Part shown: in pieces, positions 44,988 to 54,697 of the stretch
Numbering within the stretch: position 1 is the stretch's first letter
How the letters are laid out: every line of letters starts with the position of its first letter
Assembly: GCA_046758865.1 (NCBI GenBank)
Contig: JBHIBD010000003.1
Span: 1 to 64,000 of the forward strand
DNA length: 64,000 bases
Direction: 5' to 3'
DNA from: JBHIBD01 sp046758865
GTDB lineage: Bacteria > Planctomycetota > Brocadiia > Brocadiales > Bathyanammoxibiaceae
Program-made: the position numbers and the translations under genes
Notes under the pieces: generated by a model
The model's database searches: none
Seen by the model: the letters and a program-made list of their open reading frames with translations, nothing else
What the model was told of the DNA's origin: nothing

Positions 44988-46349
44988 TCAGCCCTTGGGT
45001 TGTTCCTTTGGATGGGTTATCCTTTGCCAGTAGTCTTCGTATTGGAACTGCGAGCTGTGTTCAGGGTCGTGGCAGGTCTTACAGTCCCGGGGTTCCAGTT
45101 TACCATAGCCGTCGGTTTTAAGCCCCTTTAGGGCCATTTCTACGTGTTGGCTACCTGGGCCATGGCAGCCCTCGCACCCGGTGCCCTTCAGTCCAGGCGT
45201 TTTCTCCAGTGACGTGAAGCCGCTCTCGTAATAGAGACCGGTGACATGGCAGGATACACATTCGGGGTCGTAGTCGTGTCCTACCCTGACCAGGGTCTCA
45301 TAGGCCAGGGCGTGGGCAGTCGTCTTCCAGTGCAGGAAGGTTGCCTGGTGGCACGTGCCACAGATGGTGTTACCGGCGTAGGTAAATCCCTCGGTATTAG
45401 AAAATTTCTCTACCCTGCCCAGGAGGTCTTCGTCCTTTAGCCTCTGCTGATAGTTGGTGAGGAGGGCGAGCATCTGGCTAGAATCCGTGTAATGGTCATC
45501 CAGTGTAACCATCTCCAGATGTGTCTTTCCATCATGGGGACGATAACGGAAGAGCCCGATGTACTTCCCCTTATTTCCACTTGTAGCTACTATGGTCTCA
45601 CCAACGGTTGTAACTATGGGGTGGTCTATGTTATGGCCCGATATAACGAGTTGAAACTCTGGAAAGGCCTCGGCCAGCCTTCTCGACTCCTCAAGGTCTG
45701 CGTGAGATAGAAGGATTAACAGGTCCATGTCTTTGAGTTCTTGGATTAATGGGCCGATTGCCTCGGAAGGAGGTATTATTTCCACCCCCCATGGCGTGGT
45801 CCCAAGGAGTTTTGGGGAGAGTACACCCAGAATGCCTATCTTTATCTGCCTGTCATCCACCATGACATCTCTGATAATATACGGGTATACCTTTATGCCC
45901 AGCGTCTCCGACAGCAGGATGTTGGAGGAGAGTAGTTTAACCGGGCTTGAGTAGAAGACGTAACTAAGCACTTCCGGACCCATCCCCAGGTCCTTTTCCC
46001 CCAGGTTATGGAGTACGTATTGCATCTCCCCGAGGGCCTGTACCAGCGTCTCCATCTTAATCTCATCTTGTCTCTTCCAGTGGCCAGTGAGGTCTCCCAG
46101 GCCCAGGGGCAGAACCGTCTGATTTCCCTGTTGTATGGACAAGAATAGGCTATGTCTCTTGGCTATACCGCCCATGGGGGTTTTTTCGCAACCGCAGGGT
46201 TCCAGGTATCCGGTCTCCTCGCCACTGAACGCTATCATAAGCTCCGTGCTATGATTATGTGGGTTGTGTGGACCATATGAAGTGCCGTAGGCGCAACTTA
46301 TGGAGAGGGATGTCAAGAGACAGAAGAGCATAAAACCCAATGGTCTCAT
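44988..46349 (-). CDS. exported metallophosphatase-like / tetrahaem cytochrome c fusion
   Basis: A 453-residue secreted protein. After the signal peptide, residues about 35-300 resemble 5'-nucleotidase/metallophosphatase domains (LGLGDLTGHW, LLILLSHADLEE, LVISGHNIDHP), with CGC near residue 53. The C-terminal 150 residues carry four haem-c motifs: CGTCH, CVSCH, CEGCH, CKTCH, in a cytochrome c554-like arrangement. Metal ligands in the first half look incomplete, so phosphatase activity is doubtful. The gene starts inside the stop of the DUF1573 gene (TAATG). A periplasmic redox role is likely. Confidence 0.82.
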   Translation of the reverse strand: MRPLGFMLFCLLTSLSISCAYGTSYGPHNPHNHSTELMIAFSGEETGYLEPCGCEKTPMGGIAKRHSLFLSIQQGNQTVLPLGLGDLTGHWKRQDEIKMETLVQALGEMQYVLHNLGEKDLGMGPEVLSYVFYSSPVKLLSSNILLSETLGIKVYPYIIRDVMVDDRQIKIGILGVLSPKLLGTTPWGVEIIPPSEAIGPLIQELKDMDLLILLSHADLEESRRLAEAFPEFQLVISGHNIDHPIVTTVGETIVATSGNKGKYIGLFRYRPHDGKTHLEMVTLDDHYTDSSQMLALLTNYQQRLKDEDLLGRVEKFSNTEGFTYAGNTICGTCHQATFLHWKTTAHALAYETLVRVGHDYDPECVSCHVTGLYYESGFTSLEKTPGLKGTGCEGCHGPGSQHVEMALKGLKTDGYGKLEPRDCKTCHDPEHSSQFQYEDYWQRITHPKEQPKG

Positions 46350-47371
46350 TAGCCTTCCCTAACAACACCGTAGATTGGGACTGTCAAGAGTGGTTGGTCC
46401 TTACTGGTAGTGTGTATCTGGAGGCTGCCTTCGAGTCTTCCTGTAGGCACGTCTTTGCTGAGGATTACCTCCAACCGGTGGAAGTAATTGGTGCTGCCAG
46501 GCATAAGGTGCAGACTGAAGTAATCGGGTTTGACGCCAAATCTCTCCAGCTTCACTTCCTTCCTGTGTATGGTAATCAGTATCTGCCTTATGGCCTCTTT
46601 GCCCCTCTGCACTACACCATAAGAGATTCTGGTTGGGAAGACAGATACATCACTTATTATCTCACCAAAGAACGGTATGGTTAAAACGGGTTGCCTCTTG
46701 CTGTTTGTAAATACCTGAATGTCTCCTGCAAATCTACCCAAAGGGGCCTCTTTCTTGGTAGATACCTCGAGCATGTAGACATTCTCCTCGCCCCTCTTTT
46801 TATAGCGCAGCTTCAATACAGGACTGGTCGACCTAACCTTGGTGACCTTCAGCCTCAGGTCTGTCAGGGGTTTTATCTCAAGCTCTTTGGTGGCAGATTG
46901 CCCCAACCTTATCTGATTAAACCACAGGCGTCGTGGTTCAGCAACGACCTCCTCCAAGACGTTCGCCTCTATGGTCAGGACGTAGTGCGGCGCCTCGGGG
47001 TCATTGGTGTCAACAGTCACTGTCTTGCGGACATTACCGACAAAGACATCTGTCTGGAAGGTTACCTCTATCTCGGCCTGGGCACCAGGCGGCATGGTCT
47101 TCTGAGAGGGGGCCGCCGCCGTGCAGCCACAGGAGGTCCTGACGTTTTCTATCAGCAAATCACCAGTACCGTCATTTTTGAACGTAAACCCATGAGTAGC
47201 CCGTTCCCCCTTATAAACATTGCCAAAGTTGTGTGAGTCCTCCTCAAAAACTATGCGGGGCACCTTCCTGGTCTCTGCTGCCTGGAGCGAGTTTTCCCCA
47301 ATCCCCCAGGATATGAGGGCCACAAGGTATAGAAAGAGGCATATGGGACCTGTGTTCATGGTTAGAAACAA
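46349..47371 (-). CDS. exported DUF1573 domain protein
   Basis: A 340-residue protein with an N-terminal signal peptide. An immunoglobulin-like DUF1573 domain follows, with the hallmark SHNFGNVYKGE, FTFKNDGTGDLLIENV and SCGCTAA. Two further beta-sandwich segments follow without the CGC motif. Such proteins are common in Bacteroidetes and Planctomycetes envelopes and their function is unknown. The stop overlaps the start of the tetrahaem cytochrome gene by one base, so the two are made together. Confidence 0.85.
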   Translation of the reverse strand: MFLTMNTGPICLFLYLVALISWGIGENSLQAAETRKVPRIVFEEDSHNFGNVYKGERATHGFTFKNDGTGDLLIENVRTSCGCTAAAPSQKTMPPGAQAEIEVTFQTDVFVGNVRKTVTVDTNDPEAPHYVLTIEANVLEEVVAEPRRLWFNQIRLGQSATKELEIKPLTDLRLKVTKVRSTSPVLKLRYKKRGEENVYMLEVSTKKEAPLGRFAGDIQVFTNSKRQPVLTIPFFGEIISDVSVFPTRISYGVVQRGKEAIRQILITIHRKEVKLERFGVKPDYFSLHLMPGSTNYFHRLEVILSKDVPTGRLEGSLQIHTTSKDQPLLTVPIYGVVREG

Positions 47372-47496
47372 ATGCCTACAATACTATATAAGTCTCTATA
47401 ATAAGACATGATACTTCAGCTCCCCCAGATGGTCAAGAGGTAAAGGGAATGTTGTTGAATTAGGGGTGAGGGTTTTTGTAATATCCTGTTCTTTGT

Positions 47497-47526
47497 AGGG
47501 GCAACTCTCTACGGTTGCCCCTACTA
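47497..47526. repeat. GTAGGGGCAAC palindrome
   Basis: Perfect 11-base inverted repeat, GTAGGGGCAAC / GTTGCCCCTAC, with an eight-base loop. It lies 22 bases before the first propeller gene. It belongs to the family seen downstream of selC. Confidence 0.7.
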
Positions 47527-47548
47527 CCCACTATAAAGAGGGGATGAG

Positions 47549-48835
47549 ATGGCTCGTCCCATATGGCGCTGCCTTGTAGTCGTTTTCTTCTTGCTACTTA
47601 CAGGAGGAGACCTCTGCAAAACCCTGCGCAACTGTCATTCCTTCGCTTCACTCAGGACGGCGTCTGAGGGAGTGAAACGACCGAAGAATCTCCAAGACAC
47701 GAGATTCTTCGCTTCGCTCAGAATGACACCGACTATTAGAGCGCCTTTGGCAGATGACCCAGGAGATACCTCCTTCGCCGGGGCTATGGCGCCCTGGCCC
47801 ATGTTCCGTCACGACCCGCAGCGCACGGGGTTAAGCCAGTATGCGGGCAGCGACAGGGGTGCAGTCAAGTGGTGTTTTAAAACGGGGGATGAGGTGAACT
47901 CTTCGCCCGCAATAGGGGAGGACGGCACCATATACTTTGGTTCACTTGATGGTAACATATATGCTGTTACGCAGGAGGGTAACCTAAAGTGGCGTTATTC
48001 TGTAGGTAGTGAGGTCTATTCCTCTCCCGCTTTGGGCAGTAACGGCAATATATACATCTGTTCGTGGAGTGGCAGCATCCTTGCGCTGGATACTGAAGGT
48101 AGTCTCAGGTGGAAGGTACAGATACACGGCAGGATTACCTCATCTCCAGTGGTTTCAAATACAGAGGGGGGTAAAGGAGATGTCCTGTACGTGGGCTCCG
48201 ACGATTACCGTCTGTATGCCATGAGTGGTGAAGGTCTAGGGATAAAATGGGCCTTCAACACCAGGAAGTATGTTGATTCGTCCCCCGCCATTGGGCCCGA
48301 CGGTACGGTATATGTCGGCTCTAATGATGCCTTTCTTTATGCCATTGACCCCGACGGTATGCTGAAGTGGCGGTTCAATACATCAGGTGCCGTGACCTCC
48401 TCCCCGGCAGTAGCGAGTGATAGCACGGTGTACGTGGGCTCCAGCAGTGGTGTCCTCTATGCCCTGGGAAGTAATGGCACTCTCAAGTGGAGTATTAAGG
48501 TGCCGCATTGGATAGACTCTTCTCCTGCTATTGGACCAAAGGGAGGGGTTTACTTCGGCTCAAATGATGGTAAACTCTCTGCGATTACCAGTGAAGGCGC
48601 CCTGAGGTGGATATACCGTACAGGGGGCGTTATTACCTCGTCGCCAGCGGTAGATAAGGACGGCAATGTGTACGTGGGCTCGTGGGATGGAAGTCTCTAC
48701 GCTATAGACGGTGACGGAATGTTGAGGTGGACACACCATACACAGGGGCCTGTTCGCTCATCGCCCGCCATCGGAGCCGATGGCACGATATACTTTGGCT
48801 CTGCAGACGGCAGACTCTATGCGGTTGGAGAATAA
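47549..48835 (+). CDS. exported PQQ-type beta-propeller protein, copy 1
   Basis: A 428-residue secreted protein. A signal peptide is followed by a beta-propeller of about nine repeats of the type SSPAIGPDGTVYVGSNDAFLYAI, with alternating KWRF/RWTY strands. These propellers usually bind no PQQ and act as envelope scaffolds or assembly factors. Residues about 21-60 are encoded by a dispersed palindromic repeat and have no counterpart in the adjacent copy. The start at 47549 has GAGGGG five bases upstream. The next gene is a paralogue 7 bases downstream. Confidence 0.82.
   Translation: MARPIWRCLVVVFFLLLTGGDLCKTLRNCHSFASLRTASEGVKRPKNLQDTRFFASLRMTPTIRAPLADDPGDTSFAGAMAPWPMFRHDPQRTGLSQYAGSDRGAVKWCFKTGDEVNSSPAIGEDGTIYFGSLDGNIYAVTQEGNLKWRYSVGSEVYSSPALGSNGNIYICSWSGSILALDTEGSLRWKVQIHGRITSSPVVSNTEGGKGDVLYVGSDDYRLYAMSGEGLGIKWAFNTRKYVDSSPAIGPDGTVYVGSNDAFLYAIDPDGMLKWRFNTSGAVTSSPAVASDSTVYVGSSSGVLYALGSNGTLKWSIKVPHWIDSSPAIGPKGGVYFGSNDGKLSAITSEGALRWIYRTGGVITSSPAVDKDGNVYVGSWDGSLYAIDGDGMLRWTHHTQGPVRSSPAIGADGTIYFGSADGRLYAVGE
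47609..47729. repeat. palindromic repeat inserted in frame in the propeller gene
   Basis: The segment opens like the intergenic repeat at 31521, contains GTGAAACGACCGAAGAAT as at about 31596, and ends CTTCGCTTCGCTCAGAATGAC. GTCATTC at the left (47634-47640) and GAATGAC at the right form terminal inverted repeats. It is translated without a stop, giving a basic Ser/Arg/Phe-rich peptide. Confidence 0.7.
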
Positions 48836-48842
48836 CAACATT

Positions 48843-50027
48843 ATGGCCAGAAAAGAACACTACAGGATGCTCAAAAATCCTTTCTACTTCTTATTGGTTG
48901 CAGTGGTAGTTTTCAGTAATTCGACTGGAAGTGCCTCGGGAGAGGATTCTAAGATACCCTGGCAGATGTTCAGGAATAATCCGCTCCACACCGGACGGAG
49001 TCAGTACTCCGGCCCCACGGATGGTGTCCCCAAATGGAAGTTTCTTACCGCAGGCAAAGTCACGTCTTCTCCAGCGGTAGGCCCTGATGGCACTATCTAC
49101 GTGGGCTCTGAAGATAGTGTGCTCTACGCAGTTACCCCCGGAGGCAAGAAAAAGTGGGAGTTTTCCACCGAGGGTGGAATCACCTCATCGCCCGCTATCG
49201 GTTCAGACGGCACAATCTACGTGGGCTCAAGAGACAAGAAACTTTATGCCGTCAATAACGACGGCACCCTAAGGTGGACCTATGAGACGGGCGGAAGTAT
49301 TTTTTCGTCACCCACCCTGACGCCAGACGGAACGATCTATGTAGGTTCTAGCGACTACAAGCTCCACGCCATCAGTCAAGACGGCAGCCCCAAATGGAAA
49401 TACGAGGCACCAAGCCCCATTAGCTCTACCGCCAGCATCGGGCCGGATGGTACCGTGTATTTCGGAACGAATGGTGGGGTAGTGTTTGCCCTGGACACAA
49501 GTGGCAGACTTAAGTGGACCAGGAGGATAGGTAGAGACATATACGCCTCGTACTCTTCACCGGCCATTACACCCAATGAATGGGTGTTTATTGGCTCCGA
49601 GAACGGCCGCCTCTACGGCCTGGATAAGGAAGGGAAGGTCGTATTCCGGGCACAGGCGGGCAAAGCCGTGCATGCCTCACCGGCCATCGATGCGGACGGC
49701 GCCGTATATTTCGGCTCCTACGACGGCAACTTTTATGTAATAACCAAAGACGGTCACCTCAAGTGGTCTTACAAGACTGGTGGCATCATCGAGTCTTCCC
49801 CGGCATTGGGGGCTGATGGGAGTGTATACTTTGGTACGGGTGAACTGGAAGGGGCCAGGGGGAGAGTCGGACGGCTGTACGCTATCGACTCCGATGGTAA
49901 GTTGCTGTGGAAATGTGAGACAGAGGATTGGATAGAGTCTTCACCAGCAATAGGCCCTGACGGCACCATCTACGTAGGCTCCAATGACCACAATCTCTAC
50001 GCCATTGGTTCACCCTCTGCTAAATAG
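48843..50027 (+). CDS. exported PQQ-type beta-propeller protein, copy 2
   Basis: A 394-residue paralogue of the preceding protein. A signal peptide (about residues 14-32) leads directly into the propeller, which has the same SSPAIGSDGTIYVGSRDKKLYAV repeats, eight or nine of them. One blade carries a short insertion (GELEGARGRVG). The ATG at 48843 lies 7 bases after the previous stop, so the two are cotranscribed. Like copy 1 it lacks recognisable PQQ-ligating dehydrogenase features. Confidence 0.82.
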   Translation: MARKEHYRMLKNPFYFLLVAVVVFSNSTGSASGEDSKIPWQMFRNNPLHTGRSQYSGPTDGVPKWKFLTAGKVTSSPAVGPDGTIYVGSEDSVLYAVTPGGKKKWEFSTEGGITSSPAIGSDGTIYVGSRDKKLYAVNNDGTLRWTYETGGSIFSSPTLTPDGTIYVGSSDYKLHAISQDGSPKWKYEAPSPISSTASIGPDGTVYFGTNGGVVFALDTSGRLKWTRRIGRDIYASYSSPAITPNEWVFIGSENGRLYGLDKEGKVVFRAQAGKAVHASPAIDADGAVYFGSYDGNFYVITKDGHLKWSYKTGGIIESSPALGADGSVYFGTGELEGARGRVGRLYAIDSDGKLLWKCETEDWIESSPAIGPDGTIYVGSNDHNLYAIGSPSAK

Positions 50028-50049
50028 CTGGGACCCAACGAAGGAAAGA

Positions 50050-50272
50050 AAAAGATGTAGCGTGCAATCCTCGCCATAGGCGAGTCCGCCATTTGTTGGG
50101 CGTGACCCGCATCGGACGAAAGAGGCAACCCCTTCTGTCATTGCTTCGGGGCTATGCCCCTCGCAATGACGAGTGACTGGGTTATTGTGAGATGTGACGC
50201 CACATCGGGTACGGAGACCCGACGCTACAAAATACCTAATAATGTAGGGTGCGTCTCGACGCACCACTGTTT
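50050..50272. repeat. block of dispersed repeats between two gene ends
   Basis: Contains, in order, a GCGAGTCCGCC / CCCGCATCGGACG segment as at 31570-31640, a GTCATTGCTTCGGGG...CCCCTCGCAATGAC hairpin (about 50138-50170), GGGTACGGAGACCCGACGC (about 50207-50225) and GGTGCGTCTCGACGCACC (about 50249-50266). It lies between convergent genes. Confidence 0.65.
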
Positions 50273-50273
50273 G

Positions 50274-50954
50274 CTATCTTCGCGACAGCTCTCTAATCCT
50301 TTCCATTATCTCATCGGTCATCCTACGCAGCGTCTCCTTGTCGGGCTTCTCTATGTTATTAAATCTTATGGGCCTTCCGTACGTAATGGTAAGTCTTGTA
50401 AAACGCGGGAGTATGGCGCCCTTGGGCAACACCCCATAGGCACCGGCAATATAGACGGGCAGCACAGGTACGTGGCTCTTATGCGACAACATCGCCACGC
50501 CCGGATGTCCTTGCCCAACCTTGCCATCTACCTTTCCCCATCCCTCTGGAAAGATACCCAATACACCGTTCTTCTTGAGTACATTTAGTCCAGTAACCAA
50601 GGCCTCCTTGTTTAGACCCCTTTCCTTTACAGGAATGGCCTTATGCATTCGGTAAAACCACCATCCCCAGCTCTCGTAATATATGGACTCCACCATATAG
50701 GTTATCCTCCTGGGGCAGGCCACTTGTAGGACCCAGGGATCAATGAGACTAAAGTGGTTAGCAGCCAAAATGATAGGCCCTTTAGTTGGCACATACTGCC
50801 TACTTCTCACCTCAAGCCTGAAGAAGAGCTTTAGGACAATTATGGATATAAATGTCGTAATTTTGTATGCTACATATCCAACAAAGTCATAAAACAAAGC
50901 GCCAAGTTTGATAAACAGCGCCTTCGGCCCTCTCTTAGACCTTTCCAAAGGCAT
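50274..50954 (-). CDS. plsC: 1-acyl-glycerol-3-phosphate acyltransferase (PlsC-like)
   Basis: A 226-residue membrane-associated acyltransferase. The catalytic motif NHFSLIDP (H-x4-D) and the glycerol-3-phosphate-binding FPEGWG motif are present, with an N-terminal hydrophobic helix. It adds the second acyl chain in phospholipid synthesis, or acts on a related acceptor. It stands alone between repeat DNA and the nusA leader and is divergent from nusA. Confidence 0.85.
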   Translation of the reverse strand: MPLERSKRGPKALFIKLGALFYDFVGYVAYKITTFISIIVLKLFFRLEVRSRQYVPTKGPIILAANHFSLIDPWVLQVACPRRITYMVESIYYESWGWWFYRMHKAIPVKERGLNKEALVTGLNVLKKNGVLGIFPEGWGKVDGKVGQGHPGVAMLSHKSHVPVLPVYIAGAYGVLPKGAILPRFTRLTITYGRPIRFNNIEKPDKETLRRMTDEIMERIRELSRR

Positions 50955-51171
50955 CCCTTTACACCTCCGCTGCCCTTAAAGCTTCTCTCTTACTGCAAAC
51001 CGGCTCTAAGATATTTACCCTACACGACATATTATAACCGATGAAAACATCAGCAACCAGACCTTGGGGTATCAAGGACGGCATTCACCTTTGCAGAAGT
51101 ACCCTTGTTGACAGGGATTATAGCGTTCGCCGCCACGCCCTTCAACTATTTTCTTCGCCATCAAAAAGGGC

Positions 51172-51200
51172 TTGACAAAACCTCCCATAGGGATTAAAAA
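51172..51200 (+). promoter_or_regulatory. candidate promoter of the nusA operon
   Basis: Perfect TTGACA (51172-51177), a 17-base spacer and TAAAAA (51195-51200). The predicted leader to the nusA GTG is about 115 bases and includes the hairpin at 51276-51303. Confidence 0.45.
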
Positions 51201-51275
51201 GTATGTTAAGGACTGGCTTTTATTGACTTAAGGGTTGAATCCATTTTAGGTTAAAAAGAGCATCGGTGTGCTTAG

Positions 51276-51303
51276 AGAGTGGGCCTTTCCACTCTTTTAT
51301 TTT
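51276..51303 (+). terminator. intrinsic-terminator-like hairpin in the nusA leader
   Basis: Seven-base stem AGAGTGG / CCACTCT with a six-base loop, followed by TTTATTTT. It lies just before the nusA ribosome site (AGGAGGG, 51311-51317). Its place downstream of the candidate promoter suggests an attenuator that could give NusA control of its own operon. Confidence 0.55.
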
Positions 51304-51323
51304 GGCCTTTAGGAGGGTATCCA

Positions 51324-52364
51324 GTGGACAGGGAAGAGCTTCTCAGGCTGGTAGAAACCCTGCGCAGAGACAAGGATATAGACAAAGAGATAGTATTCCA
51401 GGGTATAGAGGCCGCACTTATGTCGGCCGCCAGGAAACACTTTGTCCACAGGGAAGACATTACCATAAAAATAGATAGGACAACCGGGGAACTCATTGCT
51501 AAGGAAGGAGATAGAAGAATAGACCCCGCAGAGCTGGGCCGAATAAGTGCTCAAACCGCCAAACAAGTCATGATACAAAAGATAAGGGAGGCGGAGAGGA
51601 ACGCCATTTACGACGAGTTTATAAAGAGAAAAGGCACTATTGTTACAGGTACTGTACAGCGCCTTGAGGGTCCCAATATTATAATCAACCTGGGGAAGAC
51701 CGAAGGTCTATTACCAAGGGCAGAGCAGATTACGGACGAGGCATATCGCCCTGGTGACAGGGTTCGTGCCCTGCTCCTTGACGTAAAAAAGGTGTCCCAG
51801 AGGGTAAGGCTGGTACTATCGAGGAGTCATCCCGACTTCGTGAGAAAACTGTTTGAGCTAGAGGTACCCGAGATATCAGAGCAGGTAATCGAAATTAAGG
51901 CGATAGCAAGAGAGGCAGGGTACAGGACCAAGATTGCCGTCCTGTCACAAGACCCACATGTAGACTGTGTGGGTGCCTGCGTTGGAGTCCGTGGCACAAG
52001 GATTAAGAACATAGTTGATGAGCTAGTCGGAGAAAAGATAGACATCATCCGCTGGGATGAGGCTCCCGAGGCGCTGATACCCAACACCCTTAAACCTGCA
52101 GAGATTATCGGGATTATGCTGTCCCCGGAGACACACCAGGCAACAGTGGTAGTGCCTAACGATCAGCTCTCACTTGCTATCGGAAAGAGAGGGCAAAATG
52201 TTCGACTAGCCTCCAAACTTACGTCCTGGGACATAGATATACTTACCGAGGAAGAACTCTCTCAGAAAGAGATTGTGGCCGAGAAAGATGCCACCCCAGG
52301 GCAGACACCTTCCGGGGACGACCAAGAGGAGTTTGCGGCCTCCACCCCGGACAATAATGATTGA
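51324..52364 (+). CDS. nusA: transcription elongation/termination factor NusA
   Basis: A 346-residue RNA-polymerase-binding factor. The N-terminal polymerase-binding domain (about 1-120), S1 domain (VTGTVQRLEGPNIIINLG) and two KH domains (CVGVRGTRIKNIVDEL; LAIGKRGQNVRLASKLT) are all present. There is no acidic C-terminal repeat domain as in E. coli. The start is GTG at 51324, six bases after AGGAGGG; a longer open frame would run through the leader hairpin. infB follows after 26 bases. rimP, the usual upstream neighbour, is absent. Confidence 0.94.
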   Translation: MDREELLRLVETLRRDKDIDKEIVFQGIEAALMSAARKHFVHREDITIKIDRTTGELIAKEGDRRIDPAELGRISAQTAKQVMIQKIREAERNAIYDEFIKRKGTIVTGTVQRLEGPNIIINLGKTEGLLPRAEQITDEAYRPGDRVRALLLDVKKVSQRVRLVLSRSHPDFVRKLFELEVPEISEQVIEIKAIAREAGYRTKIAVLSQDPHVDCVGACVGVRGTRIKNIVDELVGEKIDIIRWDEAPEALIPNTLKPAEIIGIMLSPETHQATVVVPNDQLSLAIGKRGQNVRLASKLTSWDIDILTEEELSQKEIVAEKDATPGQTPSGDDQEEFAASTPDNND

Positions 52365-52390
52365 CACATAAAGCAGAGAAGGCGACCTAG

Positions 52391-54658
52391 ATGGCTAAAA
52401 AAATTAGGATAAGCACACTGGCAAAAGAGATGGGCGTAAAGAGCGGTCTCATCCTAGAGAAATGCAAGAAACACGGGCTCACCCACATTACACACCATGC
52501 CAATACAGTAGAGGACAAAGAGGCCACTCTCATACGCAGCTTCTTCGAACCATCTGTTAGTCCGGCTGGAGCCAGGGAAGTTAGTAAGGCGGCCCCAAAG
52601 GTGGTCACGCCCAAAGAAGTCTCTAAGCCAGTGAAGCATAAAGTATTGCCAAAAAGGGCTGAGGCGACGGAAGCAAAGCTTGTTACGTTGCCGGCCAAAG
52701 GTAAGGCAGGTACCGAGGCCAAACCATTACCCAAGCTCATCCGCCCACCGAAATATATAGCGGTGCCCAGGCGTCCTCCCTTCAGGAAGCATATAAGGGC
52801 AGGATTTAGGAGGAGGAGGAGAGGCCGTCCTGGGGAGGCTGATAGGCCATATCGAGAGGCAGTAGTCGCTCCAAGGGTTACAACGGAAGGACTTAAGCTT
52901 ACCCTCGAAGCACCTGTCACGGTTAAGGAACTCTCCAGCAAATTAGGTATAAAAGCAAGCAGTATCATTATGAAGCTCTTGATGGAGCACAACGTCCGCG
53001 CAACAATGAATCAAACGCTTGATGAGGATGTTGTAGTGCTCCTGGGTATGGAGTACGGTGCAGAGATAGAGCTGAAGAAACCGCAGGAGGTCGGGAAAGC
53101 AATAGAGAAGGAGTTTGAGGAGCTGGTCAGTAAACCCGAGGACCTCGTACCCAGACCACCCATAGTTACCTTTTTGGGTCACGTGGACCATGGTAAGACC
53201 TCACTCCTTGATGCCATAAGAAAGGCGAACGTGGTAGCTGGAGAAGCGGGCGGTATTACCCAACACATAGGTGCCTATCGTGTGGAGACTAACGCTCGTT
53301 CGGTGACATTTCTTGACACGCCAGGCCACGAGGCCTTTACCTCGATGCGGGCCAGGGGCTCCCAGGTCACCGACGTTGCAGTGCTGGTGGTGGCTGCTGA
53401 TGACGGCGTCATGCCACAAACAGAAGAGGCCATTAACCATGCACGAGCGGCTGGCGTGCCTATTGTCGTGGCCATTAACAAGATAGACAAACCTGATGCC
53501 AACCCCCTGAGGGTGAAACAGCAGTTGGCAAAGCTAGAACTCGTGCCAGAGGAATGGGGTGGGAAGACACAGTTCGTAGAAACATCGGCTGTAACCAAAC
53601 AAGGGCTGGACGAACTTTTGGAAAAGCTCCTACTTGAGGCAGAGCTCCTCGAGCTTAAGGCAAATCCTAAAAAACCAGCCAAGGGTGTGGTGCTGGAGGC
53701 ACGATTGCACGAAGGCAGGGGTGTTGTGGCAACAGTAATTGTCCAAGATGGCACACTACACCTGGGAGACGTACTTATCTGTGGTAATGCATATGGAAGG
53801 GCTCGTGCCATATACAATGACAAAGGAAAAGCTACTGAGCACGCAGAGCCTTCCCAACCTGCGTCCATTTCAGACCTCTCTGTCGTGCCAAACGCAGGAG
53901 AGAAATTTTACGTTATAAAAGACATCCAGAGGGCCAAGCAGATAGCAGAAAAGAGACGAGAAAACCTCCGCGAGGCAGGCCTCCAAGCGCGGGAGCACGT
54001 AACCCTAGAGAACCTCTACACAAATATAGAACGCGGAAAAATCAAGGAGCTTCGGATTATCCTCAAGGCAGATGTAAAGGGCTCTGTTGAGGTCATGGAA
54101 AATATGTTGACAGAGCTCTCTACAGAAGAAATAAAGATTAGGATACTCCATCGTGGCGTGGGGAATATAACCGAGTCTGACGTCATCTTGGCCGACGCCT
54201 CCGACGCAATCATTATAGGATTCTATTCGACACCCGAAGACGGTGTCGCTAATCTTGCAGAAAAAAGTGGTGTAGAGATCAGGCTTTACCAGGTAATTTA
54301 CGATGTTACCAATGACATTAAGTCTGCTATGGAGGGCATGTTAGAGCCTGAGCAAAGGGAAGTGATTTTGGGTAATGCCGAGATACAACAGGTATTCAAG
54401 GTCTCTAAACTGGGCAATATTGCTGGTTGTATTGTCAGGGGTGGGAAGATTACCAGGAACGCTCAGGTAAGGATACGGAGGGATGGTAATGTTATCCACG
54501 AGGGTAAGCTCGCCTCCCTTAGGATTGTAAGAGAAGATGTGAAGGAAGTGCGTCAGGGGCTGGAGTGCGGTATGAGGGTCGCTGGCTTCGACGACATAAG
54601 GGTGGGCGATACCATAGAGGCATATGAAATCCAGCAAATCGCCCGCACACTTAGCTAA
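52391..54658 (+). CDS. infB: translation initiation factor IF-2
   Basis: A 755-residue GTPase that delivers initiator tRNA. An IF2_N domain opens the protein ([20 protein letters not shown]), and a Lys/Arg/Pro-rich linker and a second small N domain follow. The G domain has [20 protein letters not shown] and NKIDK. Domains II-IV complete the normal length. It lies between nusA and ylxP. Confidence 0.97.
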   Translation: MAKKIRISTLAKEMGVKSGLILEKCKKHGLTHITHHANTVEDKEATLIRSFFEPSVSPAGAREVSKAAPKVVTPKEVSKPVKHKVLPKRAEATEAKLVTLPAKGKAGTEAKPLPKLIRPPKYIAVPRRPPFRKHIRAGFRRRRRGRPGEADRPYREAVVAPRVTTEGLKLTLEAPVTVKELSSKLGIKASSIIMKLLMEHNVRATMNQTLDEDVVVLLGMEYGAEIELKKPQEVGKAIEKEFEELVSKPEDLVPRPPIVTFLGHVDHGKTSLLDAIRKANVVAGEAGGITQHIGAYRVETNARSVTFLDTPGHEAFTSMRARGSQVTDVAVLVVAADDGVMPQTEEAINHARAAGVPIVVAINKIDKPDANPLRVKQQLAKLELVPEEWGGKTQFVETSAVTKQGLDELLEKLLLEAELLELKANPKKPAKGVVLEARLHEGRGVVATVIVQDGTLHLGDVLICGNAYGRARAIYNDKGKATEHAEPSQPASISDLSVVPNAGEKFYVIKDIQRAKQIAEKRRENLREAGLQAREHVTLENLYTNIERGKIKELRIILKADVKGSVEVMENMLTELSTEEIKIRILHRGVGNITESDVILADASDAIIIGFYSTPEDGVANLAEKSGVEIRLYQVIYDVTNDIKSAMEGMLEPEQREVILGNAEIQQVFKVSKLGNIAGCIVRGGKITRNAQVRIRRDGNVIHEGKLASLRIVREDVKEVRQGLECGMRVAGFDDIRVGDTIEAYEIQQIARTLS

Positions 54659-54697
54659 ATACAAACCCCCAGTCTCTTTTCCCCATAGTTGTCTTTC

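Noticed and set aside
53275..53868. Long antisense frame inside infB
   Set aside because: It is a mirror of a strongly conserved GTPase gene; such frames are expected by chance at this base composition.
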